From Strigamia acuminata (lineage: Eukaryota; Arthropoda; Chilopoda; Geophilomorpha; Linotaeniidae), in NCBI GenBank assembly GCA_949358305.1, contig OX442324.1, positions 5,895,575 through 5,959,574 on the forward strand: a stretch of 64,000 bases of DNA, in the 5' to 3' direction. The first letter of the stretch is position 1. Every line of letters begins with the position of its first letter. The notes beneath the pieces are model-generated. The model was given only the letters and a program-made list of their open reading frames with translations, did no database searches and had not been told where the DNA came from. A program made the translations under genes and the position numbers. Below, one piece after another: positions 46,081-58,023 of the stretch.

Positions 46081-47042
46081 TTATTTTCCTTTCGCTCCGT
46101 GCTTTTGATTACAAAGAAGAATTAAATTCTGTACACCAGTAAGCGTCGATTGCTCATTTTGTCCCGTGATTAAATGCCTGTCAATCACCACATGAACCGC
46201 ATCCACGTCGCTGTGCGAGTACACGCCGCCATTGTCTTTGATGACATCTTCGGGCACCAGCGCCAAATTTAAAAAATCCGCAGACCTGGCCAGCTCGAAC
46301 ACAGTTGTCTGCAACAACAAAAAGCGAAAATAACAAAACAAAAAACACTCGAATCATCTCGCAAACGTACACAAGTCATCGAGTATCTCTTGAAACTCCA
46401 TTCCTTCTTCTCGTCTTCGTCAAAAGCAGCAAATAACGCCGCCACTCCCATCCCAATTGCACAGATGGGTTCAAAAAAAATTATGCAATAAAAATGATTT
46501 TTTTTGTACTTTTTTCTTTGATAAATTGATTCAATACGAGTCCCAAGTCGTTATCAGTTGCTAGATCGACTACAGCGCCTGGTGCGTGCGGAATAATAAT
46601 ACAGGAATATCTGTTTGCTGTAGAAATATCGTGAGAAACAATGTTGAATTTTCATTTAATATTTATAGTCACCGTCGACTTTGGATAAGTGTATTGGAAC
46701 CGACATGGATTTCATTCGGAAATCGTTGAGCCATCTTTTGTTTTGTTCATCTGACCCGTCGAGAATAAATTCCGGCATTTTACCCTGTCAAATCAAGAAA
46801 ATTTTTGCATTTTTGTACGCTCGTTTTTGGTTTGTTTACCCCGGGAGTGGCAATTTGCACCGAGAAAGACACGTGAGTTAAGCTGAATGATTGGATGAAA
46901 GATGCTGACGATACACCTGGAAATTCAATTAGAAATTAGAAATCGTTATTTTATGTTGCCGTGTAGATGACAACGGTTGGTTTGTTTTACCCTCTTTGGC
47001 TGATGACAGAACTAGTAAGCAATTCAAACGGGGAGTCGCCAT
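46081..47042 (-). CDS. GATD1: glutamine amidotransferase-like class 1 domain-containing protein 1
   Basis: Exons 46991-47042, 46840-46916, 46673-46784, 46510-46617, 46371-46471 and 46081-46308 join in phase to 225 aa, near the usual 220. Landmarks are MATPRLNCLLVLSSAKEGVS, FSVQIATPGGK, DEQNKRWLNDFRMKSM, YSCIIIPHAPGAVVDLATDN, KPICAIGMGVAALF and DAVHVVIDRHLITGQNEQST. These follow the DJ-1/PfpI-like GATD1 (PDDC1) family, which lacks a proven enzymatic role. The conserved lysine-Pro-Ile-Cys join requires the 38-bp intron 46472-46509 to start GT but end TG (tttttttg/AACCC); see findings. An AATAAA lies shortly after the stop. It ends about 180 bp before the XAB2 start on the same strand and is divergent from the gene at 47178. 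Confidence 0.9.
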
Positions 47043-47177
47043 GTTTTCGCCGCCTCCTACTTTGATCGGTGTTTGTTTTCACGGAGTCATTGACGCCATT
47101 GTCGCATTGGCAGCAGCGCCGCGGTGGCCGAAATGCGCGGTAGTAGCTCGGTTCTGAGCACGGTGTGATCTGACGCG
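47043..47177. promoter_or_regulatory. short bidirectional promoter region
   Basis: Only 135 bp separate the GATD1 ATG (minus) from the ATG at 47178 (plus). The stretch is GC-rich for this window, with GCAGCGCCGCGGTGGCC. The promoter role is inferred from position and composition. Confidence 0.5.
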
Positions 47178-47248
47178 ATGGCTACGACAGCAGCAACCAT
47201 TGGCCCGGTATATTTAGAACTAATCTTCAGCCATCCAATCGTTTCGAG
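47178..47248 (+). CDS. putative first coding exon of a plus-strand gene extending right
   Basis: ATG GCT ACG ... encodes MATTAATIGPVYLELIFSHP and IVS, ending AG/gtgggaat in phase 2. It is the only copy of this block that keeps an open frame: the copies at about 47729, 53448 and 61329 have TAG after two codons and have lost the donor GT; the one near 63609 keeps the donor but stops. Exons at 47905 and 49419 enter in the matching phase. The protein family is not recognised, and the rest of the gene may lie beyond 64000. Confidence 0.45.
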
Positions 47249-47363
47249 GTGGGAATTTGAATTTGTTTATCTTAAACTGTATTTCAGATAGTAAATGTTC
47301 TAGAATTGTTGAAAAACAACGGAATAATTAAGCGAATTTGGCATTTTCAGTTTTTTTTAATAG

Positions 47364-47476
47364 AAGGCGAATCTCGCATCTAGCTGCCATTAAAAGAGAT
47401 TTGATTCTGACAAGTGAGCCATCCACCACTTCATGATGAAAAATGAAATTCCTATACATGTTCAAAATACACATTG
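47364..47476 (+). pseudogene. exon-like block with splice sites but no open frame
   Basis: Bordered by ttttaatag and gtaagtac. It is a diverged relative of the blocks at 47905, 63211 and 63757, sharing AAGGCG at the start, a GCCATCCAC core and a TTCAAAAT...TTG/gtaagt end. The frame entering from exon 47178-47248 stops at TGA. It could be a non-coding or poison exon. Confidence 0.4.
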
Positions 47477-47904
47477 GTAAGTACATTTTCTAAACTTTAC
47501 AATATTTTAAGGAATGGTTTATTGAATCGTAATATTTTTAATTTTTGAGAAACAAACTGTTTCAAAATGGCTGAATTGAAAGAAATTACTGAGAAAATAC
47601 TGGGGTTCACAATAATAACATCACGGTGGTGGGTGGTAGTGGTAATGCGCATAAGTGGCTTGGTTCTCAGCCAATCACCGGAAGTAACAATCAAGGTGCA
47701 TTATGGGATAAAGAACATGTTCTGACGCGATGGCTTAGGACAGCAGCAACCATTGGCCTGTATATTTAGAATTAATCTTCAGCCATCCACTCGTTTCGAG
47801 GAGGGAAATTTGAGTTTGTTTATTTTAAACTATATTTAAGATTGTAAATGTTCAAGAATTGTCGAAAAATAGCAAAATAATTTAACAAATTTCTGTATTT
47901 TTAG

Positions 47905-48010
47905 AATTTTAGAAGGCGAACCATTCTGGAATCAAATCGCACCGCCATTTTTCGCAACTCAATCCGGAGCCATCCACTCCTCCTTGATGGGAATTTCAAG
48001 TTGTACAATG
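47905..48010 (+). CDS. putative exon, copy 1 of 3 (phase 2 to 0)
   Basis: 106 bp between tatttttag and gtaagtac. Entered in phase 2 it reads ILEGEPFWNQIAPPFFATQS, then GAIHSSLMGISSCTM, with no stop. A second acceptor 8 bp inside gives another open frame. It may be an alternative exon of the gene starting at 47178. No family match is known to me. Confidence 0.35.
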
Positions 48011-48105
48011 GTAAGTACTGTTTTAAATTAATAATAATAATAATTAATAATAAATTAATAAATTTCGCCTCAAATTAAATATGAATTAAGATATTGCTTA
48101 TGAAT

Positions 48106-48365
48106 GGTTGTTGTTCACATGTGCCCCAATGTTCGCCATTGTTAGGTCAACTCAACTCAACCTAACCTGACCTGACCTGACCTGACCTAACCTAACCTAA
48201 CCTGACCTGACCTAACCTAACCTGACCTGACCTGACCTGACCTAACCTAACCTGACCTAACTTGACCTGACCTGACCTAACCTGACCTGACCTGACCTGA
48301 CCTGACCTGACCTAACCTGACCTAACTCAACAATGGCGAACATTGGGGCAGAAGTGAACAACAGC
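48106..48365. mobile_element. 260-bp MITE with telomere-like CCTAA/CCTGA core, copy 1
   Basis: Flanked by a 9-bp direct repeat CTTATGAAT (48097-48105 and 48366-48374). Inverted ends of about 40 bp contain GCCCCAATGTTCGCCATTGT and its reverse complement. The core is about 165 bp of CCTAA, CCTGA and a few CTCAA pentamers. Confidence 0.85.
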
Positions 48366-48409
48366 CTTATGAATATTAAATTTACAAAGAAATTTGTTTT
48401 TCCCTGCTA

Positions 48410-48737
48410 CAGTTCGTGCACGGTATCTTGATGCTAAATTCGTACGCGGCATCCCATACTGCGCAGACGATTTTCTATTTCCAGTTGTTATATTGCAGTA
48501 TTAAGCCTAATATTAGGCCTAATGATGCGAAAACAAAGTAAATAAACAAAAATATTTTGGTACTAAGTTGTAAATTTCTTTTAAATATGAGTTTATTGTT
48601 TTTATTTACTTTATTTTAGCATTATTAGGCCTAATATTAGGCTTAATACTGCTAAATAACTTCTGGAATTAGAAAATCGTCTGCGCAGAATGGGATGCGC
48701 AGTACGAATTTAGCATCAAGATACTGTGCGCGAACCA
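48410..48737. mobile_element. 328-bp MITE with about 140-bp inverted ends, copy 1
   Basis: The arms share TATCTTGATGCTAAATTCGT and TGCGCAGACGATTTTCTA, and TAATATTAGGCCTAAT near the centre. It is flanked by TA on both sides, as in Tc1/mariner-type MITEs. No coding capacity. Confidence 0.8.
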
Positions 48738-49418
48738 TAGTTTAATGTGGTGTCCTTCCGTTTATAATACATTTTTTCGATTTTTGATTTTCGATTTTTT
48801 TTACCGATTTTAATCATTTTGTCATGCTTTTGAGCATTCTTACACTGTTTGAACCCGATATAGCGCAATTTTACACTGTTTGAACTTGGTATAGCACGAT
48901 TTTTATTCTATCCGAATTTTACATGAGTTCACACGTTTTTATAATAATTTATTAAAAAATTCTTGAAAAGTATTCAAATACCTTTAACAATAGTTTCACA
49001 TTATTTTAAAGTAAACTTTTTCAAAGTTAAACCAAAAAAAATATTAAGAGTAAAAACATCATACCGGTATGCGGTATTTGTAATTTGTGATGCAGTGAAG
49101 CATCTAGTGTTAACTGAGTGACGGCTGTCGTCTGACAACGTAAAAAGTTTTAAAACGTGTGTTATTGAGATTAAACAGTTGTAAAAGCATGGAAAAAAAT
49201 TAAATTATTGATTTTTTGAAAACTTTTATTCACCTACAAGTAAAACTTCCAGCCCGATTAGAATTGCAAGAATAATTTGGAATTTTACATGAATAATGGG
49301 GGAGAAAAGGAAAAATAAGAAAAATATTAATAAAAATATATATTTTCCTTTGAAAATTTATTATTTTAAATATTTTTGTGTAAATTGTGTATTTAATTTG
49401 CTTTCCTCTTTATTTCAG

Positions 49419-49515
49419 ATTAAATATCCAACTATACAGCCGCCATAATGACACCACAATTGGCCTTCGTCGACATGTTCGAGTTCGACGAGGAAATGCA
49501 CAAACACACACTTGT
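49419..49515 (+). CDS. putative exon, copy 1 of 5 (phase 2 to 0)
   Basis: 97 bp between tttatttcag and gtaagtaa. Entered in phase 2, as supplied by the exon at 47248, it reads LNIQLYSRHNDTTIGLRRHV, then RVRRGNAQTHTC, without a stop. In another frame an ATG opens MTPQLAFVDMFEFDEEMHKH and stops right after the donor. The exon sequence is identical in all five copies. The HNDTTIGLRRHV pattern is reminiscent of ubiquitin-like segments, but this is only a resemblance. Confidence 0.4.
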
Positions 49516-50190
49516 GTAAGTAAATCTTAAAAAATTTATTATTTACAACTTAATCACTTTATAAATCGAGGTAAATTCCGTCTCAAATTCAATACGAATT
49601 AAGATATGCTGGTTGAATATTAAAATTTTAAAAGAGATTTATTTTTTCTACAAGCTTATTGTAAAGATTTTAGGCGCCCCTTCTTTATGTAGTGATCCTG
49701 CACGGCGATACTTGCTTGGAAGGAATGTAGAAAGATTTAAAAACGTGTGTTATTGAGGTTTTTAGGAAATAATTTAATGAATTTCGGTATTTTTAATTTT
49801 TACGAAACTTGCTGAATTCGAACGAGTCTGTTCATGAGCACATATACTTGGGTGAATAAATTTTGCCTCAAATTAAATGTGAATATGAATATGAATATGA
49901 ATATTAAATATGAATAATAAATTTTCAAAAGAAATTTATTTTTTCCAACTGATTTAACGTAGTGTCCTCCCGTTTTTAATACGTCTTACAGTTTTATCAA
50001 TTTTTTTTTCGATTTTAATCATTTTGTATGTTTTTGCGCATTCTTATACAGTTTGAACTCGATGGAGCACGATTTTACACGGTTTGAACCCGATTTTAGA
50101 CGTTTTTGCATTATTCTATCCGAATTTTACATGAGTTCACACGTTTTTATAATAAGTTATTAAAAATATTTTGTAAAGTTTTGAAATACC

Positions 50191-50310
50191 GACCTCCTCC
50201 CGGTAAAGTCGGTTCGGGGCGGCGCGCGGTGCAATAAACGCCGCCGAAGCCCCGGCGTTTATTCGGGCCCGGCGTTTGAATGAACCCGGGGGTTTAAATG
50301 AGGCAGTACG
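50191..50310. mobile_element. 120-bp GC-rich insertion, copy 1 of 5
   Basis: It is much GC-richer than its surroundings and contains the hairpin AATAAACGCCG / CGGCGTTTATT with a 9-base loop. It is flanked by ATACC on both sides (50186-50190 and 50311-50315). The related sequence at about 48978 lacks it, giving an empty site. Confidence 0.75.
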
Positions 50311-50664
50311 ATACCTTTTAACAATAGTTTCACATTATTTTAAAGTAAACTTTTTCAAAGTTAAACCAAAAAAAATATTAAAAGTAAAAACATCATATGT
50401 ATTTGTTAATTTTGATGCAGTGAAGCATCTATAGTAGTGTTAACTGACAACTGTCGTCTGACAACGTAAAACGTGTATTATCGGGGTTAAACAGTGTTAA
50501 ACCGTGTAATAATAGGGCTCAGTCTGTGTAGAAATCATTTAATATCAGGTTTAATCGGCGTAAAAACACGAAAAAATGATTAAAATCGAAAAAAAATTGA
50601 AATATCGATTTTTTAAAAAAATTTTATTCAACCGAAACTCACAGCCAGATTAGAATTGCAAGAA

Positions 50665-51352
50665 AAATTCCCAATTTTTCTCGTAAACTTCCCAATTTTT
50701 CTCGTAAAATTCCCAATTTTTCTCGTAAAATTCCTAATTTTTCTCGTAAACTTCCCAATTTTTCTCGTAAAATTCCCAATTTTTCTCGTAAAATTCCCAA
50801 TTTTTCTCGTAAACTTCCCAATTTTTCTCGTAAAATTCCCAATTTTTCTCGTAAAATTCCCAATTTTTCTCGTAAAATTCCCAATTTTTCTCGTAAAATT
50901 CCCAATTTTTCTCGTAAAATTCCCAATTTTTCTCGTAAAATTCCCAATTTTTCTCGTAAACTTCCCAATTTTTCTCGTAAAATTCCCAATTTTTCTCGTA
51001 AACTTCCCAATTTTTCTCGTAAAATTCCCAATTTTTCTCGTAAAATTCCCAATTTTTCTCGTAAAATTCCCAATTTTTCTCGTAAAATTCCCAATTTTTC
51101 TCGTAAAATTCCCAATTTTTCTCGTAAAATTCCCAATTTTTCTCGTAAAATTCCCAATTTTTCTCGTAAAATTCCCAATTTTTCTCGTAAAATTCCCAAT
51201 TTTTCTCGTAAAATTCCCAATTTTTCTCGTAAAATTCCCAATTTTTCTCGTAAAATTCCCAATTTTTCTCGTAAAATTCCCAATTTTTCTCGTAAAATTC
51301 CCAATTTTTCTCGTAAAATTCCCAATTTTTCTCGTAAAATTCCCAATTTTTC
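50665..51352. repeat. 21-bp minisatellite array, about 33 units
   Basis: Unit AATTCCCAATTTTTCTCGTA plus A. A variant with GTAAACTTCCC in place of GTAAAATTCCC occurs at fixed unit positions that are shared with the arrays at 56146 and 58498. The unit length is seven codons and five of six frames lack a stop, so the open frames of about 235 aa here are not evidence of genes. Confidence 0.97.
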
Positions 51353-51748
51353 AAAGTTAAACCAAAAAAAATATTAAGAGTAAAAACATCATACCGGTAT
51401 GCGGTATTTGTAATTTGTGATGCAGTGAAGCATCTAGTGTTAACTGAGTGACGGCTGTCGTCTGACAACGTAAAAAGTTTTAAAACGTGTGTTATTGAGA
51501 TTAAACAGTTGTAAAAGCATGGAAAAAAATTAAATTATTGATTTTTTGAAAACTTTTATTCACCTACAAGTAAAACTTCCAGCCCGATTAGAATTGCAAG
51601 AATAATTTGGAATTTTACATGAATAATGGGGGAGAAAAGGAAAAATAAGAAAAATATTAATAAAAATATATATTTTCCTTTGAAAATTTATTATTTTAAA
51701 TATTTTTGTGTAAATTGTGTATTTAATTTGCTTTCCTCTTTATTTCAG

Positions 51749-51845
51749 ATTAAATATCCAACTATACAGCCGCCATAATGACACCACAATTGGCCTTCGT
51801 CGACATGTTCGAGTTCGACGAGGAAATGCACAAACACACACTTGT
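51749..51845 (+). CDS. putative exon, copy 2 of 5
   Basis: Identical to 49419-49515, with the same acceptor and donor. Confidence 0.35.
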
Positions 51846-52520
51846 GTAAGTAAATCTTAAAAAATTTATTATTTACAACTTAATCACTTTATAAATCGAG
51901 GTAAATTCCGTCTCAAATTCAATACGAATTAAGATATGCTGGTTGAATATTAAAATTTTAAAAGAGATTTATTTTTTCTACAAGCTTATTGTAAAGATTT
52001 TAGGCGCCCCTTCTTTATGTAGTGATCCTGCACGGCGATACTTGCTTGGAAGGAATGTAGAAAGATTTAAAAACGTGTGTTATTGAGGTTTTTAGGAAAT
52101 AATTTAATGAATTTCGGTATTTTTAATTTTTACGAAACTTGCTGAATTCGAACGAGTCTGTTCATGAGCACATATACTTGGGTGAATAAATTTTGCCTCA
52201 AATTAAATGTGAATATGAATATGAATATGAATATTAAATATGAATAATAAATTTTCAAAAGAAATTTATTTTTTCCAACTGGTTTAACGTAGTGTCCTCC
52301 CGTTTTTAATACGTCTTACAGTTTTATCAATTTTTTTTTCGATTTTAATCATTTTGTATGTTTTTGCGCATTCTTATACAGTTTGAACTCGATGGAGCAC
52401 GATTTTACACGGTTTGAACCCGATTTTAGACGTTTTTGCATTATTCTATCCGAATTTTACATGAGTTCACACGTTTTTATAATAAGTTATTAAAAATATT
52501 TTGTAAAGTTTTGAAATACC

Positions 52521-52639
52521 GACCTCCTCCCGGTAAAGTCGGTTCGGGCGGCGCGCGGTGCAATAAACGCCGCCGAAGCCCCGGCGTTTATTCGGGCCCG
52601 GCGTTTGAATGAACCCGGGGGTTTAAATGAGGCAGTACG
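52521..52639. mobile_element. GC-rich insertion, copy 2 of 5
   Basis: Same as 50191-50310 but one G shorter (TTCGGGCGGC). The same one-base variant occurs at 60396-60514, linking the two as equivalent positions in superunits 1 and 2. Confidence 0.75.
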
Positions 52640-52994
52640 ATACCTTTTAACAATAGTTTCACATTATTTTAAAGTAAACTTTTTCAAAGTTAAACCAAAA
52701 AAAATATTAAAAGTAAAAACATCATATGTATTTGTTAATTTTGATGCAGTGAAGCATCTATAGTAGTGTTAACTGACAACTGTCGTCTGACAACGTAAAA
52801 CGTGTATTATCGGGGTTAAACAGTGTTAAACCGTGTAATAATAGGGCTCAGTCTGTGTAGAAATCATTTAATATCAGGTTTAATCGGCGTAAAAACACGA
52901 AAAAATGATTAAAATCGAAAAAAAATTGAAATATCGATTTTTTAAAAAAATTTTATTCAACCGAAACTCACAGCCAGATTAGAATTGCAAGAAA

Positions 52995-53238
52995 AATTCC
53001 CAATTTTTCTCGTAAACTTCCCAATTTTTCTCGTAAAATTCCCAATTTTTCTCGTAAAATTCCCAATTTTTCTCGTAAACTTCCCAATTTTTCTCGTAAA
53101 ATTCCCAATTTTTCTCGTAAAATTCCCAATTTTTCTCGTAAACTTCCCAATTTTTCTCGTAAAATTCCCAATTTTTTTCGTAAAATTCCCAATTTTTCTC
53201 GTAAAATTCCCAATTTTTCTCGTAAAATTCCCAATTTT
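52995..53238. repeat. 21-bp minisatellite, short array
   Basis: About 11-12 units, ending directly at the superunit boundary TTATTGAATCGTGATATTTT. Identical in layout to 60870-61113. Confidence 0.95.
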
Positions 53239-53630
53239 TTATTGAATCGTGATATTTTTAATTTTTGAGAAACAAACTGTTTCAAAATGGCTGAATTGAA
53301 AGAAATTACTGAGAAAATACTGGGGTTCACAATAATAACATCACGGTGGTGGGTGGTAGTGGTAATGCGCATAAGTGGCTTGGTTCTCAGCCAATCACAA
53401 CAACCGGAAGTAACAATCAAGGTGCATTATGGGATAAAGAACATGTTCTGACGCGATGGCTTAGGACAGCAGCAACCATTGGCCTGTATATTTAGAATTA
53501 ATCTTCAGCCATCCACTCGTTTCGAGGAGGGAAATTTGAGTTTGTTTATTTTAAACTATATTTAAGATTGTAAATGTTCAAGAATTGTCGAAAAATAGCA
53601 AAATAATTTAACAAATTTCTGTATTTTTAG

Positions 53631-53736
53631 AATTTTAGAAGGCGAACCATTCTGGAATCAAATCGCACCGCCATTTTTCGCAACTCAATCCGGAGCCATC
53701 CACTCCTCCTTGATGGGAATTTCAAGTTGTACAATG
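53631..53736 (+). CDS. putative exon, copy 2 of 3
   Basis: Identical to 47905-48010, with the same splice borders. Confidence 0.3.
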
Positions 53737-53831
53737 GTAAGTACTGTTTTAAATTAATAATAATAATAATTAATAATAAATTAATAAATTTCGCCTCAAA
53801 TTAAATATGAATTAAGATATTGCTTATGAAT

Positions 53832-54091
53832 GGTTGTTGTTCACATGTGCCCCAATGTTCGCCATTGTTAGGTCAACTCAACTCAACCTAACCTGACCTG
53901 ACCTGACCTGACCTAACCTAACCTAACCTGACCTGACCTAACCTAACCTGACCTGACCTGACCTGACCTAACCTAACCTGACCTAACTTGACCTGACCTG
54001 ACCTAACCTGACCTGACCTGACCTGACCTGACCTGACCTAACCTGACCTAACTCAACAATGGCGAACATTGGGGCAGAAGTGAACAACAGC
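53832..54091. mobile_element. telomere-like MITE, copy 2
   Basis: Identical to 48106-48365 including the flanking CTTATGAAT. It was copied with the superunit and is not an independent insertion. Confidence 0.85.
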
Positions 54092-54135
54092 CTTATGAAT
54101 ATTAAATTTACAAAGAAATTTGTTTTTCCCTGCTA

Positions 54136-54463
54136 CAGTTCGTGCACGGTATCTTGATGCTAAATTCGTACGCGGCATCCCATACTGCGCAGACGATTTT
54201 CTATTTCCAGTTGTTATATTGCAGTATTAAGCCTAATATTAGGCCTAATGATGCGAAAACAAAGTAAATAAACAAAAATATTTTGGTACTAAGTTGTAAA
54301 TTTCTTTTAAATATGAGTTTATTGTTTTTATTTACTTTATTTTAGCATTATTAGGCCTAATATTAGGCTTAATACTGCTAAATAACTTCTGGAATTAGAA
54401 AATCGTCTGCGCAGAATGGGATGCGCAGTACGAATTTAGCATCAAGATACTGTGCGCGAACCA
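54136..54463. mobile_element. TA-flanked MITE, copy 2
   Basis: Identical to 48410-48737, copied with the superunit. Confidence 0.8.
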
Positions 54464-54899
54464 TAGTTTAATGTGGTGTCCTTCCGTTTATAATACATTT
54501 TTTCGATTTTTGATTTTCGATTTTTTTTACCGATTTTAATCATTTTGTCATGCTTTTGAGCATTCTTACACTGTTTGAACCCGATATAGCGCAACTGAGT
54601 GACGGCTGTCGTCTGACAACGTAAAAAGTTTTAAAACGTGTGTTATTGAGATTAAACAGTTGTAAAAGCATGGAAAAAAATTAAATTATTGATTTTTTGA
54701 AAACTTTTATTCACCTACAAGTAAAACTTCCAGCCCGATTAGAATTGCAAGAATAATTTGGAATTTTACATGAATAATGGGGGAGAAAAGGAAAAATAAG
54801 AAAAATATTAATAAAAATATATATTTTCCTTTGAAAATTTATTATTTTAAATATTTTTGTGTAAATTGTGTATTTAATTTGCTTTCCTCTTTATTTCAG

Positions 54900-54996
54900 A
54901 TTAAATATCCAACTATACAGCCGCCATAATGACACCACAATTGGCCTTCGTCGACATGTTCGAGTTCGACGAGGAAATGCACAAACACACACTTGT
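54900..54996 (+). CDS. putative exon, copy 3 of 5
   Basis: Identical to 49419-49515. In this superunit the upstream intron is about 245 bp shorter. Confidence 0.35.
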
Positions 54997-55671
54997 GTAA
55001 GTAAATCTTAAAAAATTTATTATTTACAACTTAATCACTTTATAAATCGAGGTAAATTCCGTCTCAAATTCAATACGAATTAAGATATGCTGGTTGAATA
55101 TTAAAATTTTAAAAGAGATTTATTTTTTCTACAAGCTTATTGTAAAGATTTTAGGCGCCCCTTCTTTATGTAGTGATCCTGCACGGCGATACTTGCTTGG
55201 AAGGAATGTAGAAAGATTTAAAAACGTGTGTTATTGAGGTTTTTAGGAAATAATTTAATGAATTTCGGTATTTTTAATTTTTACGAAACTTGCTGAATTC
55301 GAACGAGTCTGTTCATGAGCACATATACTTGGGTGAATAAATTTTGCCTCAAATTAAATGTGAATATGAATATGAATATGAATATTAAATATGAATAATA
55401 AATTTTCAAAAGAAATTTATTTTTTCCAACTGATTTAACGTAGTGTCCTCCCGTTTTTAATACGTCTTACAGTTTTATCAATTTTTTTTTCGATTTTAAT
55501 CATTTTGTATGTTTTTGCGCATTCTTATACAGTTTGAACTCGATGGAGCACGATTTTACACGGTTTGAACCCGATTTTAGACGTTTTTGCATTATTCTAT
55601 CCGAATTTTACATGAGTTCACACGTTTTTATAATAAGTTATTAAAAATATTTTGTAAAGTTTTGAAATACC

Positions 55672-55791
55672 GACCTCCTCCCGGTAAAGTCGGTTCGGGG
55701 CGGCGCGCGGTGCAATAAACGCCGCCGAAGCCCCGGCGTTTATTCGGGCCCGGCGTTTGAATGAACCCGGGGGTTTAAATGAGGCAGTACG
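55672..55791. mobile_element. GC-rich insertion, copy 3 of 5
   Basis: Same as 50191-50310, with ATACC on both sides. Confidence 0.75.
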
Positions 55792-56145
55792 ATACCTTTT
55801 AACAATAGTTTCACATTATTTTAAAGTAAACTTTTTCAAAGTTAAACCAAAAAAAATATTAAAAGTAAAAACATCATATGTATTTGTTAATTTTGATGCA
55901 GTGAAGCATCTATAGTAGTGTTAACTGACAACTGTCGTCTGACAACGTAAAACGTGTATTATCGGGGTTAAACAGTGTTAAACCGTGTAATAATAGGGCT
56001 CAGTCTGTGTAGAAATCATTTAATATCAGGTTTAATCGGCGTAAAAACACGAAAAAATGATTAAAATCGAAAAAAAATTGAAATATCGATTTTTTAAAAA
56101 AATTTTATTCAACCGAAACTCACAGCCAGATTAGAATTGCAAGAA

Positions 56146-56855
56146 AAATTCCCAATTTTTCTCGTAAACTTCCCAATTTTTCTCGTAAAATTCCCAATTT
56201 TTCTCGTAAAATTCCTAATTTTTCTCGTAAACTTCCCAATTTTTCTCGTAAAATTCCCAATTTTTCTCGTAAAATTCCCAATTTTTCTCGTAAACTTCCC
56301 AATTTTTCTCGTAAAATTCCCAATTTTTCTCGTAAAATTCCCAATTTTTCTCGTAAAATTCCCAATTTTTCTCGTAAAATTCCCAATTTTTCTCGTAAAA
56401 TTCCCAATTTTTCTCGTAAAATTCCCAATTTTTCTCGTAAACTTCCCAATTTTTCTCGTAAAATTCCCAATTTTTCTCGTAAACTTCCCAATTTTTCTCG
56501 TAAAATTCCCAATTTTTCTCGTAAAATTCCCAATTTTTCTCGTAAAATTCCCAATTTTTCTCGTAAAATTCCCAATTTTTCTCGTAAAATTCCCAATTTT
56601 TCTCGTAAAATTCCCAATTTTTCTCGTAAAATTCCCAATTTTTCTCGTAAAATTCCCAATTTTTCTCGTAAAATTCCCAATTTTTCTCGTAAAATTCCCA
56701 ATTTTTCTCGTAAAATTCCCAATTTTTCTCGTAAAATTCCCAATTTTTCTCGTAAAATTCCCAATTTTTCTCGTAAAATTCCCAATTTTTCTCGTAAAAT
56801 TCCCAATTTTTCTCGTAAAAATTCCCAATTTTTCTCGTAAAATTCCCAATTTTTC
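56146..56855. repeat. 21-bp minisatellite array, about 34 units
   Basis: Same start and variant order as 50665-51352, one unit longer. A one-base A insertion near 56820 shifts the frame of the spurious open frames. Confidence 0.97.
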
Positions 56856-57251
56856 AAAGTTAAACCAAAAAAAATATTAAGAGTAAAAACATCATACCGG
56901 TATGCGGTATTTGTAATTTGTGATGCAGTGAAGCATCTAGTGTTAACTGAGTGACGGCTGTCGTCTGACAACGTAAAAAGTTTTAAAACGTGTGTTATTG
57001 AGATTAAACAGTTGTAAAAGCATGGAAAAAAATTAAATTATTGATTTTTTGAAAACTTTTATTCACCTACAAGTAAAACTTCCAGCCCGATTAGAATTGC
57101 AAGAATAATTTGGAATTTTACATGAATAATGGGGGAGAAAAGGAAAAATAAGAAAAATATTAATAAAAATATATATTTTCCTTTGAAAATTTATTATTTT
57201 AAATATTTTTGTGTAAATTGTGTATTTAATTTGCTTTCCTCTTTATTTCAG

Positions 57252-57348
57252 ATTAAATATCCAACTATACAGCCGCCATAATGACACCACAATTGGCCTT
57301 CGTCGACATGTTCGAGTTCGACGAGGAAATGCACAAACACACACTTGT
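57252..57348 (+). CDS. putative exon, copy 4 of 5
   Basis: Identical to 49419-49515. Confidence 0.35.
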
Positions 57349-58023
57349 GTAAGTAAATCTTAAAAAATTTATTATTTACAACTTAATCACTTTATAAATC
57401 GAGGTAAATTCCGTCTCAAATTCAATACGAATTAAGATATGCTGGTTGAATATTAAAATTTTAAAAGAGATTTATTTTTTCTACAAGCTTATTGTAAAGA
57501 TTTTAGGCGCCCCTTCTTTATGTAGTGATCCTGCACGGCGATACTTGCTTGGAAGGAATGTAGAAAGATTTAAAAACGTGTGTTATTGAGGTTTTTAGGA
57601 AATAATTTAATGAATTTCGGTATTTTTAATTTTTACGAAACTTGCTGAATTCGAACGAGTCTGTTCATGAGCACATATACTTGGGTGAATAAATTTTGCC
57701 TCAAATTAAATGTGAATATGAATATGAATATGAATATTAAATATGAATAATAAATTTTCAAAAGAAATTTATTTTTTCCAACTGATTTAACGTAGTGTCC
57801 TCCCGTTTTTAATACGTCTTACAGTTTTATCAATTTTTTTTTCGATTTTAATCATTTTGTATGTTTTTGCGCATTCTTATACAGTTTGAACTCGATGGAG
57901 CACGATTTTACACGGTTTGAACCCGATTTTAGACGTTTTTGCATTATTCTATCCGAATTTTACATGAGTTCACACGTTTTTATAATAAGTTATTAAAAAT
58001 ATTTTGTAAAGTTTTGAAATACC

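Noticed and set aside
49442-49515. Small protein starting MTPQLAFVDMFEF in the repeated exon
   Set aside because: The frame stops right at the splice donor and would be a 23-residue peptide. The other frame fits the splice phases of the upstream exon better, so I did not call this as the coding frame.
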